From NCBI GenBank assembly GCA_963791225.1, contig CAWBRV010000003.1, positions 1,178,001-1,242,000 of the forward strand: a stretch of 64,000 nucleotides of DNA, written 5' to 3'. The position numbers and the translations under genes were made by a program. Shown here in pieces: positions 49,490-58,583 of the stretch. The notes under the pieces were generated by a model, which had not been told where the DNA came from, did no database searches, and saw only the letters and a list, made by a program, of their open reading frames with translations. This DNA is from PALSA-612 sp963791225. Its GTDB lineage: Bacteria; Actinomycetota; Thermoleophilia; Gaiellales; Gaiellaceae. Every line of letters starts with the position of its first letter. Within the stretch, counting starts at the first letter, position 1.

Positions 49490-50715
49490 TGCCGACCGTC
49501 GTCCTCCTCGGCACGCTCGACACGAAGGGTCACGAGTACGCGTACCTCGCCGAGCGGCTGCGCGAGCAGGGCGTCGAGACGCTGATCGTCGATGCGGGCG
49601 TGTTCGAGCCGCAGATCGGGCCGGAAGGGCTCGGGCCAGACGTGTCGCGTTAGGAGGTGGCCGCCGCGGCCGGCGCCGACGCAGGCACGCTCGCGGCGGC
49701 CGGTGACCGCGGCGCCGCCGTCGAGACGATGGCCCGCGGTGCGGCCGAGGTCGTCGGGAAGCTGCACGCAGAGGGCCGGCTCGACGGGATCGTCTCGGTC
49801 GGCGGCTCCGGGAACTCGTCGATCGCCGGAATCGCGATGCGCGGCCTGCCGGTCGGTGTGCCCAAGCTGATCGTCTCGACCGTGGCCTCGGGCGACACCC
49901 GGCCCTACATGGGCGCCACCGACATCACGATGACCTACTCGGTCGTCGACATCGCTGGGATCAATCAGATCTCGGCCCGCATCCTCACCAACGCGGCCGG
50001 TGCGATCGCGGGCATGGTCAAGGCCCAGATGCCGCCGCTCGCCGAGGCGAGGCCGCTCGTGACGGCCTCGATGTTCGGCGTCACGACGCCGTGCGTGACG
50101 CGCGCGCGCGAGCGCCTCGAGGAGCTCGGCTACGAGGTGCTCGTCTTCCACCAGACCGGCACGGGCGGCGAGTCGATGGAGGAGCTCATGCGCGCGGGCT
50201 TCATCACGGGCTCGCTCGACGTGACGACGACGGAGCTCTGCGACGAGCTCGTCGGCGGCGTGCTCCCCGCCTATCCGCGGCGACTCGAAGCGGCAGGGGA
50301 GCTCGGCGTGCCGCAGGTCGTGTCGCTCGGCGCGCTCGACATGGTCAACTTCGGGCCGCGCGAGAGCGTGCCCGAGCGGTTCGCCGACAGGAACCTCTAC
50401 GTCCACAATCCGACGATCACGCTGATGCGGACGACGCCCGAGGAGTGCCGCGAGCTCGGCCGGCGGATCGGGCGCAAGCTGTCCGGCGCCACCGGGCCGA
50501 CGGCGCTCTTCGTGCCGCTGCGCGGCGTCTCGATGATCGCGACCGAGGGTCAACCGTTCCACGACCCCGATGCCGACGCAGCGCTCGTCGAGGGCGTCCG
50601 CGAGACGCTCGGCGAGCACGTCGAGGTGCACGAGCTGGACACGGACGTGAACGACGAGGTCTTCGCGCTCGCGATGGCGGACCGGCTCGACGAGATGATC
50701 CGGGAGGGGAGATGA
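49489..50715 (+). pseudogene. Tm-1-like ATP-binding protein (UPF0261) with in-frame amber stop
   Basis: The ATG at 49489 opens a typical UPF0261 N-terminus (TVVLLGTLDTKGHEYAYLAERL, shortened), but codon 55 is TAG (49651-49653), where the family usually has Glu or another residue in DVSREEVA. The same frame then continues without break to 50715 with all C-terminal motifs (SVGGSGNSSIAGIAMRGLPVGVPKL, CVTRARERLEELGYEVL). One G-to-T change would explain it. A GTG at 49657 could restart translation, but AGGAGGTG leaves no spacer. It could be a recent pseudogene, a sequencing error or readthrough. Its normal partner gene follows intact. Confidence 0.8.
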
Positions 50716-51539
50716 CCCGCGACGAGGCGCTCGCGAGGCTGCGCGCCCAGGTCGACGCGGGCCGGCCGATCATCGGCGCGGGGGCGGGCACCGGCCTGTC
50801 GGCGAAGTGCGCCGAGGCGGGCGGGGGCGACCTGATCATCATCTACAACTCGGGCCGCTACCGGATGGCCGGTCGCGGCTCGCTCGCCGGGATGCTCCCC
50901 TACGGCGACGCCAACGAGATCGTCGTCGACATGGCGCGCGAGGTGCTGCCGATCGTGCGCGAGACGCCCGTGCTCGCGGGCGTGTGCGGCACCGACCCGT
51001 TCCGGCTGATGCCCGTCTTCCTCGAGGAGCTCAAGCGCATCGGCTTCTCGGGCGTCCAGAACTTTCCGACCGTCGGCCTGTTCGACGGCGAGTTCCGGCT
51101 GAACCTGGAGGAGACGGGCATGGGCTACGGGCTCGAGGTGGAGATGATCCGCGCTGCGCGCGGGCTCGACCTGCTCACCTGCCCGTACGTGTTCACCCCG
51201 GACGAGGCGCGGGCGATGGCGGAGGCGGGCGCGGACGTCCTCGTCCCGCACATGGGGCTGACGACGAAGGGCACGATCGGCGCGCACACGGCGAAGACGC
51301 TCGACCAGTCGGTCGAGCTCGTCCAGGCGATGCACGACGCGGCCAGGGAGGTCAACCCGGAGATCCTCGTCCTGTGTCACGGCGGCCCGATCGCCGAGCC
51401 CGAGGACGCGGCCTACGTGCTCGCGCGGACGACCGGCGTGGTCGGGTTCTTCGGCGCGTCCTCGATGGAGCGACTCCCAACGGAGGTGGCGATGACCGAG
51501 AACATGAAGCGCTTCAAGGCGATCGGGGCGGCGTCGTGA
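50712..51539 (+). CDS. TIM-barrel protein, phosphoenolpyruvate hydrolase family
   Basis: 275 aa. GAGAGTGLSAKCAEAGGGDLIIIYNSGRYRMAGRGSLAGMLPYGDAN is the family's distinctive start (core YNSGRYRMAGRGSLAG), followed by PVLAGVCGTDPFRLM, NFPTVGLFDG and HMGLTTKGTIGA. This domain is fused to or found beside Tm-1-like UPF0261 proteins in many bacteria and fungi. The reaction is poorly known; the Pfam family carries the PEP-hydrolase name. Its ATG overlaps the upstream stop by 4 nt. Confidence 0.88.
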   Translation: MTRDEALARLRAQVDAGRPIIGAGAGTGLSAKCAEAGGGDLIIIYNSGRYRMAGRGSLAGMLPYGDANEIVVDMAREVLPIVRETPVLAGVCGTDPFRLMPVFLEELKRIGFSGVQNFPTVGLFDGEFRLNLEETGMGYGLEVEMIRAARGLDLLTCPYVFTPDEARAMAEAGADVLVPHMGLTTKGTIGAHTAKTLDQSVELVQAMHDAAREVNPEILVLCHGGPIAEPEDAAYVLARTTGVVGFFGASSMERLPTEVAMTENMKRFKAIGAAS

Positions 51540-51934
51540 GCTTCAAGGCCGCCGAGGACATCCGGCGTGACGAGCACGACTGGGGCACGTTCGCCGCCGT
51601 CAGCTCCCCGGCCGACGGGGCGGAGCGGATCATGACCGTCGAGGCCACCTTCTTCCCGGGCAAGTCGCATGCCTTCCACCGGCACCCGAACCAGGAAGAG
51701 GTGATCTACGTGCTCGAGGGCGAGATCGAGCAGTGGGTCGAGGACGAGCGCCGACTGCTGCGTGCCGGCGACGCCGTGATCGTTCCCGCCGCCGTCGTGC
51801 ACGCCTCGTACAACGTCGGCGCCGAGCCGGCCCGGATCATCGCCGTGCTCTCCCCGTGCGTGGGCGAGGCCGGGTACGAGGTCGAGGAGCTCGCCGGCGA
51901 GGAGCCCTGGCGGTCGCTACGAGGAGGCGCGTGA
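51536..51934 (+). CDS. Cupin-domain protein
   Basis: 132 aa single cupin. FFPGKSHAFHRHPNQEEVIYVLEGEIEQWVEDE contains the His/His/Glu ligands and GDAVIVPAAVVHASYNVG the last His, so a metal site is likely. The GTG start and TGA stop overlap both neighbours. Together with the TIM-barrel and quinone oxidoreductase it seems to form a small catabolic unit; the substrate is unknown. Confidence 0.85.
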   Translation: MSFKAAEDIRRDEHDWGTFAAVSSPADGAERIMTVEATFFPGKSHAFHRHPNQEEVIYVLEGEIEQWVEDERRLLRAGDAVIVPAAVVHASYNVGAEPARIIAVLSPCVGEAGYEVEELAGEEPWRSLRGGA

Positions 51935-52905
51935 TGCAGGCGTTTCGGATCCACGAGGGCGGCGAGGGGCGCTTCGAGGAGGCTCCCGACCCGGTCGCCG
52001 GGCCGGGCGAGGTGGTCGTCGAGCTTCGCGCCGCCGCCCTGAACCGACGCGACATCCTCGTCCGCAACCCGCCCGGGCCTGCGTACGACTTCCCGAAGCC
52101 GTTCGTCGCCGGCCACGACGGCGCGGGCGTGCGCCGCGACACGGGCGAGGAGGTCGTGATCTATCCGGGCATCGACTGGGGGCCGAACGACGACCTTCCC
52201 GGCGCATTGCGCTGGCTCGGCGGCCCGCTCGACGGCACCTTCGCCGAGCTGATCGCCGTGCCCGAGGAGAACGTCTTCCCGAAGCCCGCGCGCCTGTCGT
52301 TCGAGGAGGCGGCTGCGCTGCCGGTCGCGGGCATGACGGCCTACCGGGCGCTGCATCCGGTCGGTGGCCTCGCCGCCGGCGAGACGGTGCTCGTGCTCGG
52401 CGCGGGCAGCGGCGCGTCGACGTTCGCGATCGCGCTCGCCGCGCAGGCCGGCGCGCGTGTCCTCGTCACCTCGTCGAGCGAGGAGAAGATCGCGCGCTCG
52501 CGGGAGCTCGGCGCCGAGGGCGGCGTGCTCTACACGGAGGCGGACTGGGCGGCCGCCGTTCGCGAGCTCGCTCCCGACGGCGTCGACCTCGTCGTCGACT
52601 CGGTCGGCTCGACCTGGCCCGAGTCGCTGCGTGCGCTCCGCCGCGGCGGCCGGCTCGTCGTCTTCGGCGGCACGGGCGGCGCGACGGTCGAGCTGGACGT
52701 GCGCTTCGTCTACCTCAACTACCTCTCGATCCTCGGGACGACCGGGGCGTCGCCGCGCCAGTTCGGCGACTTCCTCGCGGCCGTTCAGGCCGGCTCGTGG
52801 CAGCCGGTGCTCGACAGCGTGCGCCCGCTCGCGGACGCCGCGGCAGGCTATGAGCGCCTCGCTGCCGACCACTACGGCAAGGTCGTGCTGGCGGTGCCGG
52901 CGTGA
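51934..52905 (+). CDS. Zinc-free quinone oxidoreductase-like MDR enzyme
   Basis: 323 aa. MQAFRIHEGGEGRFEEAPDPVAGPGEVVVELRAAALNRRDILVR is the quinone-reductase start (core AAALNRRDILVR). No zinc Cys set is present. VLVLGAGSGASTFAIALAAQAGARVLVTSSSEEKIARSRELGA is the NADP-binding site, and VVDSVGSTWPESLRALRRGGRLVVFGG follows. It reduces alpha,beta-unsaturated carbonyls or quinones. GAGGAGG precedes the ATG. It is coupled at both ends. Confidence 0.9.
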   Translation: MQAFRIHEGGEGRFEEAPDPVAGPGEVVVELRAAALNRRDILVRNPPGPAYDFPKPFVAGHDGAGVRRDTGEEVVIYPGIDWGPNDDLPGALRWLGGPLDGTFAELIAVPEENVFPKPARLSFEEAAALPVAGMTAYRALHPVGGLAAGETVLVLGAGSGASTFAIALAAQAGARVLVTSSSEEKIARSRELGAEGGVLYTEADWAAAVRELAPDGVDLVVDSVGSTWPESLRALRRGGRLVVFGGTGGATVELDVRFVYLNYLSILGTTGASPRQFGDFLAAVQAGSWQPVLDSVRPLADAAAGYERLAADHYGKVVLAVPA

Positions 52906-54668
52906 CCGTCGAGACCGGGGCGGAGGGCGTCCGCTGGGACCTGACGCCGCTCGCCCCCTCCGAGCAGGCGATGAAGGAACGGCTCGACGCGGCCGTCGCC
53001 GACGCCGCGGCGTTCGTCGAGCGCCGGCCGGTCGACGCGATCGCGGCGATCGAGCCGCTGGCCCTGGCCGAGCTGCTCGGCGAGCTGGCCGCCCTGCGGG
53101 CGGCGCGGCGCGAAGGGGAGCAGTGGGCCCTCGTGCTCCAGTGGTCGGACGGCGAGAACCCCGCCGTCGCCGACATCTCCGCCTGGGTCGACGAGCGCCT
53201 GCCACGTCTGGACGAGGCGATCCGGCACTTCGAGCTGGCATGGATGGCGATTCCGGACGACCGCGCCGAGGCTCTCGCCGGCGACGAGAGCGTCGCGGCC
53301 GACCGCCACTACCTGCTCTCCGTGCGGCGTTTCACGCCGTTCATGCTCACGCCGGGGGAGGAACGGGTGCTGTCTGCGCGCGAGGCGAGCGCGAGCACGG
53401 CGTGGAAGTCGCTCCGGGACCGCGCGCTCGGCAGCCTGGCCACGCGTTTCGACGACGGCACCGGGGAGAGGGAGTGGACGCTGTCGGAGCTGGAGGCGGC
53501 GCGCCGCTCGAATCCGGACCGCGAGGTGCGCCGCAAGGCGACCGCTGCAACGAGGGAGCTGGTCCGGCCGGCACTGCCGGTGCTCGCGCAGTGCTACGAC
53601 GCCGTCGTCGCCGACCGGCTCTCCATCGACGGACTGCGCGGTCACGACGATCCGATGGCGGCGCGGAACCTCGAGAACGAGATCGACGGGCACGTGGTCG
53701 AGCAGCTCCTCGCTGCGGCGGAGGCGCACCGGGATACCGGCCGACGTTGGTACACGACAAAGGCGCGCCTGCTCGGTCTCGAGCGTCTGGACACGATCGA
53801 TCTGAGTGCCCCCGCGATCGAGGCGCCGCCGCTCCCGTGGGATGAGGGCCGACGCCTCACCGTCGAGGTGTTCGAGAGCCTGTCGGCGAGGCTGGGGGCC
53901 GAGGCCGAGCGCTTCTTCACGGAGCAACGCGTCGACGCCGAGATGCGCCGTGGCAAGCCGTACGGCGCCTTCTGCATCTGGCCGAGTACACGCGTCCCGG
54001 GCTTCGCGCTCGTCAACTGGTCGGGTCAGCTCGGCGACCTCGTCGCGCTCGTCCACGAGCTCGGCCATGGGACGCACTACGCCCTTGCCGTCGCCGCCCA
54101 GAGCGACAACTCGTTCGAGCCGGGACTGACGATCGCGGAGATTCCGTCGACGTTCGCCGAGCTGCGGCTCGTCGACCACCTGCTCGAGGTCGACCCGGAG
54201 CGCGGCCGGGCGGTGCTCGCCCGTGAACTCGACCAGATGGTCGCCGTGGCGTTCATGGCGACCGCGCTCGCGCGATACGAGCAGGCGGCCTACGCCGCCA
54301 GGGCCGGGGGACAGGCGCTCACGCCTGAACGACTCGACGAGCTCTGCGGGGCCGAGCTCGCGAAGATCGACGCGGATGCCGTCTCCGACGAGCAGGGCCT
54401 GCGCCCGACGACCTGGGCCCTGATGCCGCACTTCGTCCACGAGCGCTTCTACCTGTACGCGTACGTCTTTGCCCTCCTGATCGCCGCCGGCCTCGTGGGG
54501 CGCGCGCGCGAGCCGGGATTCGGCGAGCGCTACGAGCAGTTCCTGGCGCGCGGCGGCTCCGGCTCCCCCGACGAGCTGCTGGCCATCCTCGGCGTCGATC
54601 TCGCCGGGCCGGACATCTGGAACGACGGCTTCGCCGTGATCGACCGCTGGCTCGACGCTGTCGAGTAG
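52902..54668 (+). CDS. pepF: M3-family oligoendopeptidase (PepF-like)
   Basis: 588 aa cytoplasmic zinc peptidase. HELGH (residues about 385-389, in LVHELGHGTHYAL) supplies two zinc His and the catalytic Glu. The third ligand lies in EIPSTFAELRL downstream. The N-terminal helical region (WDLTPLAPSEQAMKERLDAAVADAAAFVERR) and the terminal FLARGGSGSPDELLAILGVDL are standard for oligoendopeptidase F. It trims short peptides. It is coupled by GTGA to the oxidoreductase, an association not explained by metabolism. Confidence 0.92.
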   Translation: MTVETGAEGVRWDLTPLAPSEQAMKERLDAAVADAAAFVERRPVDAIAAIEPLALAELLGELAALRAARREGEQWALVLQWSDGENPAVADISAWVDERLPRLDEAIRHFELAWMAIPDDRAEALAGDESVAADRHYLLSVRRFTPFMLTPGEERVLSAREASASTAWKSLRDRALGSLATRFDDGTGEREWTLSELEAARRSNPDREVRRKATAATRELVRPALPVLAQCYDAVVADRLSIDGLRGHDDPMAARNLENEIDGHVVEQLLAAAEAHRDTGRRWYTTKARLLGLERLDTIDLSAPAIEAPPLPWDEGRRLTVEVFESLSARLGAEAERFFTEQRVDAEMRRGKPYGAFCIWPSTRVPGFALVNWSGQLGDLVALVHELGHGTHYALAVAAQSDNSFEPGLTIAEIPSTFAELRLVDHLLEVDPERGRAVLARELDQMVAVAFMATALARYEQAAYAARAGGQALTPERLDELCGAELAKIDADAVSDEQGLRPTTWALMPHFVHERFYLYAYVFALLIAAGLVGRAREPGFGERYEQFLARGGSGSPDELLAILGVDLAGPDIWNDGFAVIDRWLDAVE

Positions 54669-54674
54669 GCGGAC

Positions 54675-55214
54675 CTAGATCCGCTCGACGAGCTCGTCGA
54701 GCGGCTTGCGGTCGGCCCGGCCGCTCCACTCGGCCGGGGAGCGGCGCTCCGGGTCGCGTTCGTGCTCGGGGTAGCCGAAGGAGAGCACGGTCGCGACCGC
54801 GTCGTCCTCGCCGAGGCCGAGCGCTGTGCGGGCGCTGCCGGCGTCCGCGATCCCGTTCGGGCACGACACGACCCCGTCGTTCCAGGCCGCGAGCATCATG
54901 TTCTGCATGCAGCGGCCGACGTCCATCGACGCCGACGACACGATCGCCACGACGAGTTGCGCGCCGAGGACGTTCTCGGCCGCGTAGACCGCGCCCGCGA
55001 GTTGCTCGCGCCGGTCGGCGCTCTCGACGACGAGGAACCGCCACGCCTGCCGATTGCGCGCACTGCCTGCGACGCGACCGGCATCGAGAATCCGTTGCTC
55101 GACCTCTGCCGGAACCGGGCGGTCGGCATAGCGCCTCGTGTCCCGCTTGCTGATGATGGCGAGGAACGTGTCGATCGCCGGATCGTACGTGCGAGCAGGA
55201 CGCGGGCGAGACAC
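54675..55214 (-). CDS. Nitroreductase family protein
   Basis: 179 aa FMN fold. FLAIISKRDTRRYADRPVPAEVEQRILDAGRVAGSARNRQAWRFLVV is the N-terminal FMN-binding signature (core RDTRRYADRPV, SARNRQAWRF). MDVGRCMQNMMLAAWNDGVVSCPNG and LSFGYPEHERDPERR give the second half. It reduces nitro groups, quinones or enones with NAD(P)H. It converges with the M3 peptidase, with 6 bp between the stops. The start GTG lies right next to a hairpin ending the upstream pseudogene. Confidence 0.88.
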   Translation of the reverse strand: MSRPRPARTYDPAIDTFLAIISKRDTRRYADRPVPAEVEQRILDAGRVAGSARNRQAWRFLVVESADRREQLAGAVYAAENVLGAQLVVAIVSSASMDVGRCMQNMMLAAWNDGVVSCPNGIADAGSARTALGLGEDDAVATVLSFGYPEHERDPERRSPAEWSGRADRKPLDELVERI

Positions 55215-55216
55215 GA

Positions 55217-55248
55217 ACGACGAGGAGCCCCTAAGAGCCCCTCGTCGT
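55217..55248 (-). terminator. Hairpin downstream of the frameshifted exported-protein gene
   Basis: ACGACGAGG (55217-55225) pairs with CCTCGTCGT (55240-55248), a 9-bp stem with a 14-nt loop that itself holds two GAGCCCC-type direct repeats. It lies 24 bp after the pseudogene stop and 2 bp before the nitroreductase start. No T-run is present. Confidence 0.4.
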
Positions 55249-55271
55249 CGTTGGTCGATTCTGTGGGCGAG

Positions 55272-56052
55272 TTACTTGCCGGTGTTGACGTACTGGATGC
55301 AGTCGCCCTGGTTCTTGAACGTGCTGCTGTCGCTCCGGACAAGCGACTGCCAGCCGCCGTTCTTGCAGCCGTCCTTGCTCTTCGCTTCCTGGGAGGCGAA
55401 GACCTGGACGTTGATGTCGCTCGACTTGTCCCAGCCACCGTTGCGACGTCAGCTGTCCAACTGTCGCCGGCGCCGATGCGAGACCGTTCTTCGGCCAGTA
55501 GTTGAACGTGCCGTCCGACCCTGCTGGGTGGAACCGGAAAACACCGCGTTCGAGGCGTGGTTGAACCAGTAACTGGTTGGAGCGGCAGGCGTGCCGTCGA
55601 CAGCGAAGTAGTACGTCACTCCGCCGTCCACCCACCCAACGTTCTGGAAGTCGTTCTGGTAGATCTGTCGAGAACGAGCCACCCGTGGTCTGGTAATCGA
55701 GATTGCCCGTGTACTTCACGGGTGTCCTGTTCACAGTCAGCCCCGGCACTTCAGCGATGCCAACGGACGTGCCCAGGTAGAGCTTGGGCATGCCCGAGCT
55801 CTCGCCGACGTTCCAGGTACGGAGCGTGGTGATGTAGTACTTCTCGCCCGTTGCCCCGATCTTGAAGTTGTCGCCGGTCACGTAGTCGTTGCCGAACGAC
55901 CAGGCGACGTTGCTCCTGTTGGCCCCGGCCGCATTGTTCAGGTTCGTGGTCGGCATGCCCCGGTCGAACGTCGGCGTGGTCGGAGACGACACAGCCGTCC
56001 CCACGACGCTGGCGGCAGCGACCACAGCGGCCGCGAGTAGCCACCTCTTCAT
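55272..56052 (-). pseudogene. Frameshifted exported protein of unknown family
   Basis: An intact N-terminus (AGGGGAG SD 6 nt before ATG 56052; signal peptide MKRWLLAAAVVAAASVVGTA) leads into TNLNNAAGANRSNVAWSFG and ends in frame at GNLDYQTTGGSF. The next residues (RQIYQNDFQNVGWVDGGVTYYF) are in another frame after about 55670. FHPAGSDGTFNYWPKNGLAS returns to the first frame near 55535. CKNGGWQSL and FKNQGDCIQYVNTGK are in a further frame after about 55440, ending TAA at 55272. Three single-base shifts would restore a protein of about 255 residues. The Cys-bearing C-terminus recurs in exported actinobacterial proteins. True decay and assembly error cannot be told apart here. Confidence 0.75.
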
Positions 56053-56314
56053 ATTCATCTCCCCTAATGAGGTGGCCGTCCGCCTTAAGAGGCAGCCCCG
56101 GCCTGTGTATTTGACCCTACAGATTCTTTGTGATCTTCGAATCTTGGCCATCCGCAGAAAGTACGGAGTCCGATCTTAGCGGCGGGGAGGGGCGGATGAG
56201 AGTCCCGCCACACACGGCGAGTCTCGTTGCGGAGTCCCCTGAGAGTGCCCGCGACGCAAGGCGGGAGGCCAACCTGGAGCCAGGCGATTCCGTGTGCGTC
56301 CGTACTTCGCGCTC
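56053..56314. other. Gene-free, lower-GC intergenic stretch
   Basis: No reading frame with the third-position bias of the neighbours is visible. The segment is noticeably less GC-rich near 56090-56160 and contains repeats of GCGAG/GAGTCTCG type. It lies between the frameshifted exported-protein gene and a recombinase remnant and probably is the scar of an insertion. Confidence 0.4.
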
Positions 56315-56479
56315 GGATGCGGCCTTCGAGCCACTGACATCCTCTTCAACGATCTCGATGCCGGATAGCTCTACGCCGTAGCGCTCGGCTGCCTGTCGGA
56401 TCAGGCGGCGCTGTTCATCGACGGTGATATGACTCTCGCCCTCGCGACCAGCAACTCGGCTCACAAGGAATGCAAGCAC
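56315..56479 (-). pseudogene. Serine-recombinase N-terminal remnant
   Basis: The minus-strand peptide from GTG 56479 reads LAFLVSRVAGREGESHITVD, then EQRRLIRQAAERYGVEL and EDVSGSKAASER. This matches the start of large serine recombinases (V/SRVxGREGExFIS...Q, then a D-V-S-G motif). After about 55 residues the similarity ends and the frame becomes Arg/Ser-rich noise. The catalytic domain is therefore cut off and the downstream part missing. It is weak on its own, but it fits the degenerate state of this 1.3-kb region. Confidence 0.45.
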
Positions 56480-56531
56480 GGCGTCCCTTTGACGCGAACA
56501 GCCGAACCCTCAAGGCTGCCTATTCCGTGCA

Positions 56532-57662
56532 CTAGTTCGTGCTCGCGAACGACGTGCCGAGTGCGGGAGGGGGCGTCGGGATCGCCAGGAAGTGGGCCAC
56601 GATGCCTCCGCTCGTCACCCCTTGCCTGACGGTGTAGGTGCTGTCGCAGGCGACGTTGGGGCCGGTGACGGGAGGCGCGTTGGCGGTGAAGCTCAACGAG
56701 CCGGTGAAGGACCTGGCTCCGCCGGTCGAGACGGTGGCGCTCGAGAGGTCGGCTGCGACTGTGAGGTCGGCCGGGGGCAGGTTCCCTTCGATGAGGCTAT
56801 GGGCGACCGTGGCCGGGCCGACCTTCGCCGAGAGAAACTCGAACAGGGAGAAACTGCCGCTCTGGGCGAGTTGTCCACCGCTGGCGTAGATGATCGGGCC
56901 GCCCTGGCTCACCGAGGCCGAGAGGGATGAGCCATGCAGGCACGCCAGAGGTCCCGCTCCGCAGGTGGCCGGCGTACCCGACGTGTTCGCCGTCAGATCG
57001 GCCGGGAGCGACTTCTCGACGATCGTCTTGAAGTAGGAGGTGTCGGCGACGAAGCTGACCGACCCGGTGAGCGTGCCCGCGCGTGTCTGCCACGTGCCGG
57101 TGGTGCACCCGGCCGGTGCTGTTGCCTGTGCAAGCGACCCCGGGTTCGCGAACGTGAGCTTCACCGTGCCGAACTGACCCAGCTGGGCGCCGGTGTCGAG
57201 AGTCAGCGTGGACAGGTCGGAGGCGACCGTCACCGAGCTCGCGGCGAGCTGGAAGAAATACGCATGAGCCTCGCGCGAGTTGCCGGCGCTGCGGGCGAGA
57301 TTCACCCTCAGGGCCCAGGTGCCGTCCGCGTTCTGGCTCAGCGTGAGCCCGAACATCCAGCCGGCGACCGGTGGGTTGGCGCGCACGTCGGCTATCTGCA
57401 CCCGCCGCTTGGTGCAGGGCTTCTTCTTCGTGCTCTTCTGACCCTTCTTGCAAACAGGGGGCTTCTTCTTCGGCTTCGGCTTCGCGGCCGAGGGCACGGC
57501 CACGTCATGCGTCGTCAACGACACACCGTCGAGCGCAAGTGCCTTGTGCCCACCGCCGAGAGCGCTCGTCGCAACCGTCAACGCCAACGCGGTCGCAACG
57601 GCCACCATCGATACGCGAAACGCAAGAGTTCGAGCAACGGGCATTCGGCGTCCCACCGACAT
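56532..57662 (-). CDS. Exported protein with Lys/Cys-rich linker, unknown function
   Basis: 376 aa from the ATG at 57662, chosen because AAAGGGG lies 5 nt upstream. It has a signal peptide (FRVSMVAVATALALTVATSALG), then a basic linker PKPKKKPPVCKKGQKSTKKK-type with two Cys, common on exported proteins of deep-branching actinobacteria. A Ser/Thr/Gly-rich region of about 280 residues without recognisable catalytic motifs follows, with two similar blocks (residues about 120-240 and 250-360), each containing a pattern like SLSFTANAP or SVSFVADTS. It is probably a cell-surface beta-rich protein. Confidence 0.75.
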   Translation of the reverse strand: MSVGRRMPVARTLAFRVSMVAVATALALTVATSALGGGHKALALDGVSLTTHDVAVPSAAKPKPKKKPPVCKKGQKSTKKKPCTKRRVQIADVRANPPVAGWMFGLTLSQNADGTWALRVNLARSAGNSREAHAYFFQLAASSVTVASDLSTLTLDTGAQLGQFGTVKLTFANPGSLAQATAPAGCTTGTWQTRAGTLTGSVSFVADTSYFKTIVEKSLPADLTANTSGTPATCGAGPLACLHGSSLSASVSQGGPIIYASGGQLAQSGSFSLFEFLSAKVGPATVAHSLIEGNLPPADLTVAADLSSATVSTGGARSFTGSLSFTANAPPVTGPNVACDSTYTVRQGVTSGGIVAHFLAIPTPPPALGTSFASTN

Positions 57663-57782
57663 CACAACCCCTTTCATGCCTGCAATGCCCGCCGCGTCCA
57701 GCGGCGAGACTCTACACCCCTCCCGTCGCGGCCGAGGGGGTGCGGGCCGCGCACGAGCTGGCTCGCGGCGCTCCGGCACGCG

Positions 57783-57788
57783 TAGGCT
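57783..57788 (+). promoter_or_regulatory. -10 box of a leaderless transcript
   Basis: TAGGCT followed by 6 nt and the GTG of the GNAT gene at 57795; no SD. It is the same hexamer used before LysR. Confidence 0.55.
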
Positions 57789-57794
57789 GACCCC

Positions 57795-58523
57795 GTGATC
57801 GTCGCCCCGTACACGGAGCGCCCCGACCTCGTCGCCCGCCTCGACGAGCTCGAGGACGTCTGGCCCGAGTTCATCCACCACGCGCAGCTCAACCGCAACT
57901 GGTCGCGCCTCCGCGAGGACTTCCCCGATTTCCAGCTCGTGCTCTACGACGAGGAGACGGACACGATCATGGGGCGCGGCCAGACCGTGCCCTTCCGGTG
58001 GAACGGCCGGCGCAACGACCTACCGGACGGGGTCGAGGGCGTCATGCAGCGCGTCTTCGAGGAGGGCGACGGCGGCGAGCCGACGACGCTCTCGGCGCTC
58101 GTCGCCGTGGTGGATCCGCGCTACCGGGGGCGCGGCCTCAGCCCGCTGGTCATCGGCGGCATGCGCGACGTCGCAGCGCGCTACGGCATGAACGCGCTCG
58201 TCGCGCCCGTGCGCCCGACCCTGAAGTCGCGTTACCCGCTGACCTCGATCGAGCGCTACGCGGACTGGCGACGGCAGGACGGCGAGCTCTTCGACCCGTG
58301 GCTCCGTGTGCACGAGAAGCTGGGCGCGAAGATCCTCCACGTCTGCCCTGGCTCGCTCGTCGTCACCGGCACGGTCGCAGAGTGGGAGGAGTGGACCGGC
58401 ATGGCATTCCCCGACAGCGGCGCGTACGTCCTCGAGGGCGCGCTCGTCCCGATCGAGATCGACCGCGAGCACGACGTCGGCCGCTACGTCGAGCCCAACG
58501 TCTGGATGAAGCACCCGGTCTAA
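57795..58523 (+). CDS. GNAT-family acetyltransferase-like protein
   Basis: 242 aa. The acetyl-CoA loop VVDPRYRGRGLSPLVIGGMRDVAARYGMNALVAPVRP identifies the GNAT fold (core PRYRGRGLSPLVI). The C-terminal part (SLVVTGTVAEWEEWTGMAFPDSGAYVLEGALVPIEID) is an extra beta-rich domain seen in a group of actinobacterial relatives. The acceptor is unknown. It is a single leaderless gene closed by a strong hairpin. Confidence 0.83.
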   Translation: MIVAPYTERPDLVARLDELEDVWPEFIHHAQLNRNWSRLREDFPDFQLVLYDEETDTIMGRGQTVPFRWNGRRNDLPDGVEGVMQRVFEEGDGGEPTTLSALVAVVDPRYRGRGLSPLVIGGMRDVAARYGMNALVAPVRPTLKSRYPLTSIERYADWRRQDGELFDPWLRVHEKLGAKILHVCPGSLVVTGTVAEWEEWTGMAFPDSGAYVLEGALVPIEIDREHDVGRYVEPNVWMKHPV

Positions 58524-58554
58524 CACGGGGGGAAACGGCCGGTTTCCCTCCGTG
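58524..58554 (+). terminator. Strong hairpin directly after the GNAT gene
   Basis: CACGGGGGGAAAC (58524-58536) pairs with GTTTCCCTCCGTG (58542-58554) over 13 bp with one G-U and a 5-nt loop. It starts on the base after the TAA stop. It has the same size and loop design as the hairpin at 1549-1581. Confidence 0.75.
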
Positions 58555-58583
58555 AGCCCCCTTCCCTTTGTGGTCGCGTCGCC

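Noticed and set aside
49651..49653. TAG decoded as pyrrolysine or other programmed recoding
   Set aside because: No recoding machinery or downstream signal is visible; a point change from a sense codon is the simpler explanation.
54668..54675. Terminator between the M3 peptidase and nitroreductase
   Set aside because: Only 6 bp separate the stops, with no hairpin.
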